From the NCBI GenBank assembly GCA_937128505.1, contig CAKZMM010000122.1:1-34745 (forward strand): 34,745 bases of DNA, written 5' to 3'. The notes beneath the pieces were generated by a model. That model made no database searches, had not been told where the DNA came from, and saw only the letters and a program-made list of their open reading frames with translations. The position numbers and the translations under genes are program-made. Positions within the stretch are counted from its first letter, which is position 1. Every line of letters starts with the position of its first letter. Below are positions 32,609-34,745 of the stretch, one piece after another. This DNA is from an uncultured Thermogutta sp. (GTDB lineage: Bacteria > Planctomycetota > Planctomycetia > Pirellulales > Thermoguttaceae).

Positions 32609-34693
32609 TTATCGAGCTTTTGGCACGGCCTCATAAATCCAAATTCGCTCGGATTTCTCAAAACCAGGAAAGGGTTTAAAAAACGCCGGTAGACCCAGTT
32701 TTGAGGGTAAATCGCTCGCGCTTGGTGTATCCGAGCGAAACCCGCTGACCAAGATGATCGGCCACCCTGCATACAAGTCTACGTTCTTACGCCAGTCCGC
32801 CTCAGCGGCATAGGTCAACCATTGCACCTCGAAGGTGCGGACCTCGGAAGCTCGTTTGCCACCGTCGGTCGCCAGTTGGAAGACGCGAAAGTCGCACTGA
32901 TCTGCAATGGGAATCGCGGCGAAATGCCGATGGCTTTCCCCGCATCGATAACCCCATTGCAGGAGTTGGTGAGCGACCCATTTGCTGGAAAACCAGTCAT
33001 CGGTCAAAATCAGTAGGTTTCGCTCTCGGCTTATGGCATGATCGAGTGCGGTTTGGCCTTGCTGCAAGCTTCGGCAGTATCGAAGCTTCACCTCGTACCA
33101 CTGCACGGGCAAAAATGCGATACCGTCTAGCCGCCGTATTCCGTCGTGGGTTCCCGCCACCACGTAGTTTCTGCCTGAAATCCAACTAAGGAACGTTAGA
33201 GGGCCGGGACCGTATTGAAAAAAGAGCACAATGATGATCGTCCCAGAAAAGGTGACCTTCCATCGGTTCGGCATCGAGTACACGGATTGTAGGCCGCAGG
33301 CCGCGCAGAGGGCAACGAAAAGAATTCCGTAAAGGAAGTACCGCGGCGTGGTCCACGCCAGCCCGTAGGCGGCAATGAGCGGCAAAACGCCCAAAGCCGT
33401 AACCCCTAAGGAAAAAAATTCCCGACTGCGAATGCCGCGGAGTAACCCGACATAGGCCAGGCCCCAGATCGGAAGGCTCGCCAAAGTAGCCCAGGAAAGA
33501 ATCGTCTGCCAAGGCGACGAAAAGTGTAGCACGTGACTGCTACCGTGGTGGGTAATCTCAATGAAGGAAACGTCCCCGAGGTAACTGGCCAAGGCATAAC
33601 TTCCCAAAAAGCTCATGCCGAAGATCGGTATCTTCCCCCACCGCAAGGATGTGCCCATAAACAGGTTTGCGAGCACGGCCGGTGAAAGCAGCACTGCGTC
33701 AAAACGAAAAAGAGCCGCTGCTGCCGAAAGCACTCCTGTGACTGCGGGCCGTAGCCAGAAACCCCAATTGTTTGGCCTTGCCTGATGAATTTTGCCCGGC
33801 ACGGTCACGCCCACAAGACCGGCACCTGAAGATGAACTTCCCGGCTTGGGCCCCTCACCGAGTGCGGCGGATTCAACTCGGTGGGCAAGAGCCGATGCAC
33901 TTGCGATGCTCGCGTTGCCCACATGCTCGCCACTTTCATGCGTTTTATTTCCCGGTGGCTTCAAAGGAGCTTTATCAGCCCGTCCGTCGCCGGGTAACGA
34001 GTCTTTCATAACATGGGGAAAAGATCCTGCAACGTCGGGAAAAGATTCCGCGAATTCAAGCCGTGTACCTTCTCCCACAGGTAGGCCCGAATTCCGTGGT
34101 CGATCACGCGGTTTCTCTTTCCTCGGAGTGAACGTGAGGAAAAGATTTCCTCTTTCGCATCCAAAGGCCAAAGCAGCGGCAAGAAACGCACCTGCTAGGA
34201 TACTCGAGTTTACATAGTAGGCCGATACCCAAACTTCCTGAAAGGCGAGAAGTAAAAGCGTCGCTACAGGGAAAGAAACTCCGGCAAGCTTCTGAATCCA
34301 TATTCCGCCCGCGATCAGGTAAATTGAAAAGGCCACAACGGTGCTAGCGCTCAATACCGTCAGAACCGGTAGGTTTAAAACTCTGCTGAGGCCGGCTCCC
34401 AGCCAGTAAACCGCAGGTTGCGAGTCATATCGATAACCAAAGCCGTGTTCTAATTTTCCTGCTTGGCGAAGATATGCACCTCCGGCAACAAGCGCTATAT
34501 CATCCCCCTCGACCGGCACAAAAATTAAACTTGGAGCACAGACATAACAGAGCATCAGAGTCCAAAGCAACCAAATCCACAAGGCGGAGGCTTTTACGCC
34601 GTTTTCATTTCGTGACGAGCACATTAGTTTTTTACCGAATGCGGCCATGGAAGCGATTGTTGCCGGTTCCGAGCGGCTTTTCAGCGGATGCAT
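32609..34693 (-). CDS. Large multi-pass membrane protein, GT39/ArnT-like glycosyltransferase candidate
   Basis: A 694-residue membrane protein with about 10 hydrophobic segments, starting with SALWIWLLWTLMLCYVCAPSLIF. After the first segment comes VEGDDIALVAGGAYLRQAGKL, an acidic loop in the position where lipid-linked sugar transferases (PMT/ArnT/GT83) keep catalytic acids; the family call is by layout, not by close motif match. A hydrophilic, low-complexity insert of about 120 residues (near 185-310) lies between two membrane regions, and the last 190 residues form a soluble domain. Together with the GT2 gene 52 bases downstream it probably modifies an extracytoplasmic substrate. Starts at 34693, 34648 or 34624 are possible. 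Confidence 0.65.
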   Translation of the reverse strand: MHPLKSRSEPATIASMAAFGKKLMCSSRNENGVKASALWIWLLWTLMLCYVCAPSLIFVPVEGDDIALVAGGAYLRQAGKLEHGFGYRYDSQPAVYWLGAGLSRVLNLPVLTVLSASTVVAFSIYLIAGGIWIQKLAGVSFPVATLLLLAFQEVWVSAYYVNSSILAGAFLAAALAFGCERGNLFLTFTPRKEKPRDRPRNSGLPVGEGTRLEFAESFPDVAGSFPHVMKDSLPGDGRADKAPLKPPGNKTHESGEHVGNASIASASALAHRVESAALGEGPKPGSSSSGAGLVGVTVPGKIHQARPNNWGFWLRPAVTGVLSAAAALFRFDAVLLSPAVLANLFMGTSLRWGKIPIFGMSFLGSYALASYLGDVSFIEITHHGSSHVLHFSSPWQTILSWATLASLPIWGLAYVGLLRGIRSREFFSLGVTALGVLPLIAAYGLAWTTPRYFLYGILFVALCAACGLQSVYSMPNRWKVTFSGTIIIVLFFQYGPGPLTFLSWISGRNYVVAGTHDGIRRLDGIAFLPVQWYEVKLRYCRSLQQGQTALDHAISRERNLLILTDDWFSSKWVAHQLLQWGYRCGESHRHFAAIPIADQCDFRVFQLATDGGKRASEVRTFEVQWLTYAAEADWRKNVDLYAGWPIILVSGFRSDTPSASDLPSKLGLPAFFKPFPGFEKSERIWIYEAVPKAR

Positions 34694-34745
34694 CCCCGGA
34701 CCAAAGCGGAGCTTGTCGAGCGATCCACCGGAAAAATAAGCTTTC

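Overview
The window looks like part of a bacterial chromosome, most likely a planctomycete. That assignment is an inference: it rests on the large FG-GAP/VCBS protein carrying a haem-type CxxCH motif, the frequent TTG/GTG starts, the loose gene packing with long unannotated gaps outside the CRISPR locus, and an IS66-type transposase remnant. No rRNA, tRNA or plasmid/phage hallmark was found.

Left flank (1-11,072): housekeeping genes. nrdR (+); a polyprenyl diphosphate synthase and moaC (both -); a membrane-anchored VCBS/haem-motif protein (+, probably starting at a TTG); a SagB-type nitroreductase (-); and a membrane TPR-like protein followed closely by an RluA/RluD-family pseudouridine synthase (both +). 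Long gaps between them hold little beyond a few hairpins and a 14-bp tandem repeat.

Centre (11,376-24,533, minus strand): a type III-B (Cmr) CRISPR interference and signalling locus. In transcription order: NYN-domain nuclease, a possible small ORF, csx15, cmr1, cas10/cmr2, cmr3, cmr4, cmr5, cmr6, then three CARF-domain effectors: a Csx1/Csx2-type HEPN RNase, a two-TM membrane CARF protein (Cam1-like in layout) and a Can2/Card1-type CARF plus PD-(D/E)xK nuclease. Cas10 starts directly at the palm region with no HD domain and keeps GGDD, so the system should act mainly through cyclic oligoadenylate. Three genes are broken by small, simply reversible lesions: cas10 by a -1 frameshift at a six-base homopolymer, cmr3 by one in-frame TAA, and the Can2-like gene by an 8-bp tandem duplication. 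Each reads as one continuous protein if the lesion is undone.

Right centre (25,519-31,283, plus strand): an adaptation module. A small membrane protein, a zinc-ribbon plus cold-shock-like protein and a membrane-anchored protein with a second cold-shock-like domain lie directly upstream of tightly packed cas2, cas1 and a separate reverse transcriptase. A three-repeat, two-spacer CRISPR array follows, reading in the same direction (repeat ending ATTGAAAC). The array's distal repeat abuts a decayed IS66 transposase 5' fragment. No cas6 is present in the window.

Right flank (31,507-34,693, minus strand): a GT2 polyprenyl-phosphate sugar transferase and a large multi-pass glycosyltransferase-like membrane protein, probably a lipid-linked sugar pair.

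How it fits together: the RT-Cas1-Cas2 module could capture spacers from RNA, crRNAs would load Cmr1/3-6 with Cas10, Cas10 would make cyclic oligoadenylate, and the CARF proteins would respond by RNA cleavage, membrane damage or nuclease action. Csx15 may bind or dampen the signal. As written, the sequence would produce neither intact Cas10 nor intact Cmr3, so the locus is either inactive, switchable, or affected by sequence errors.
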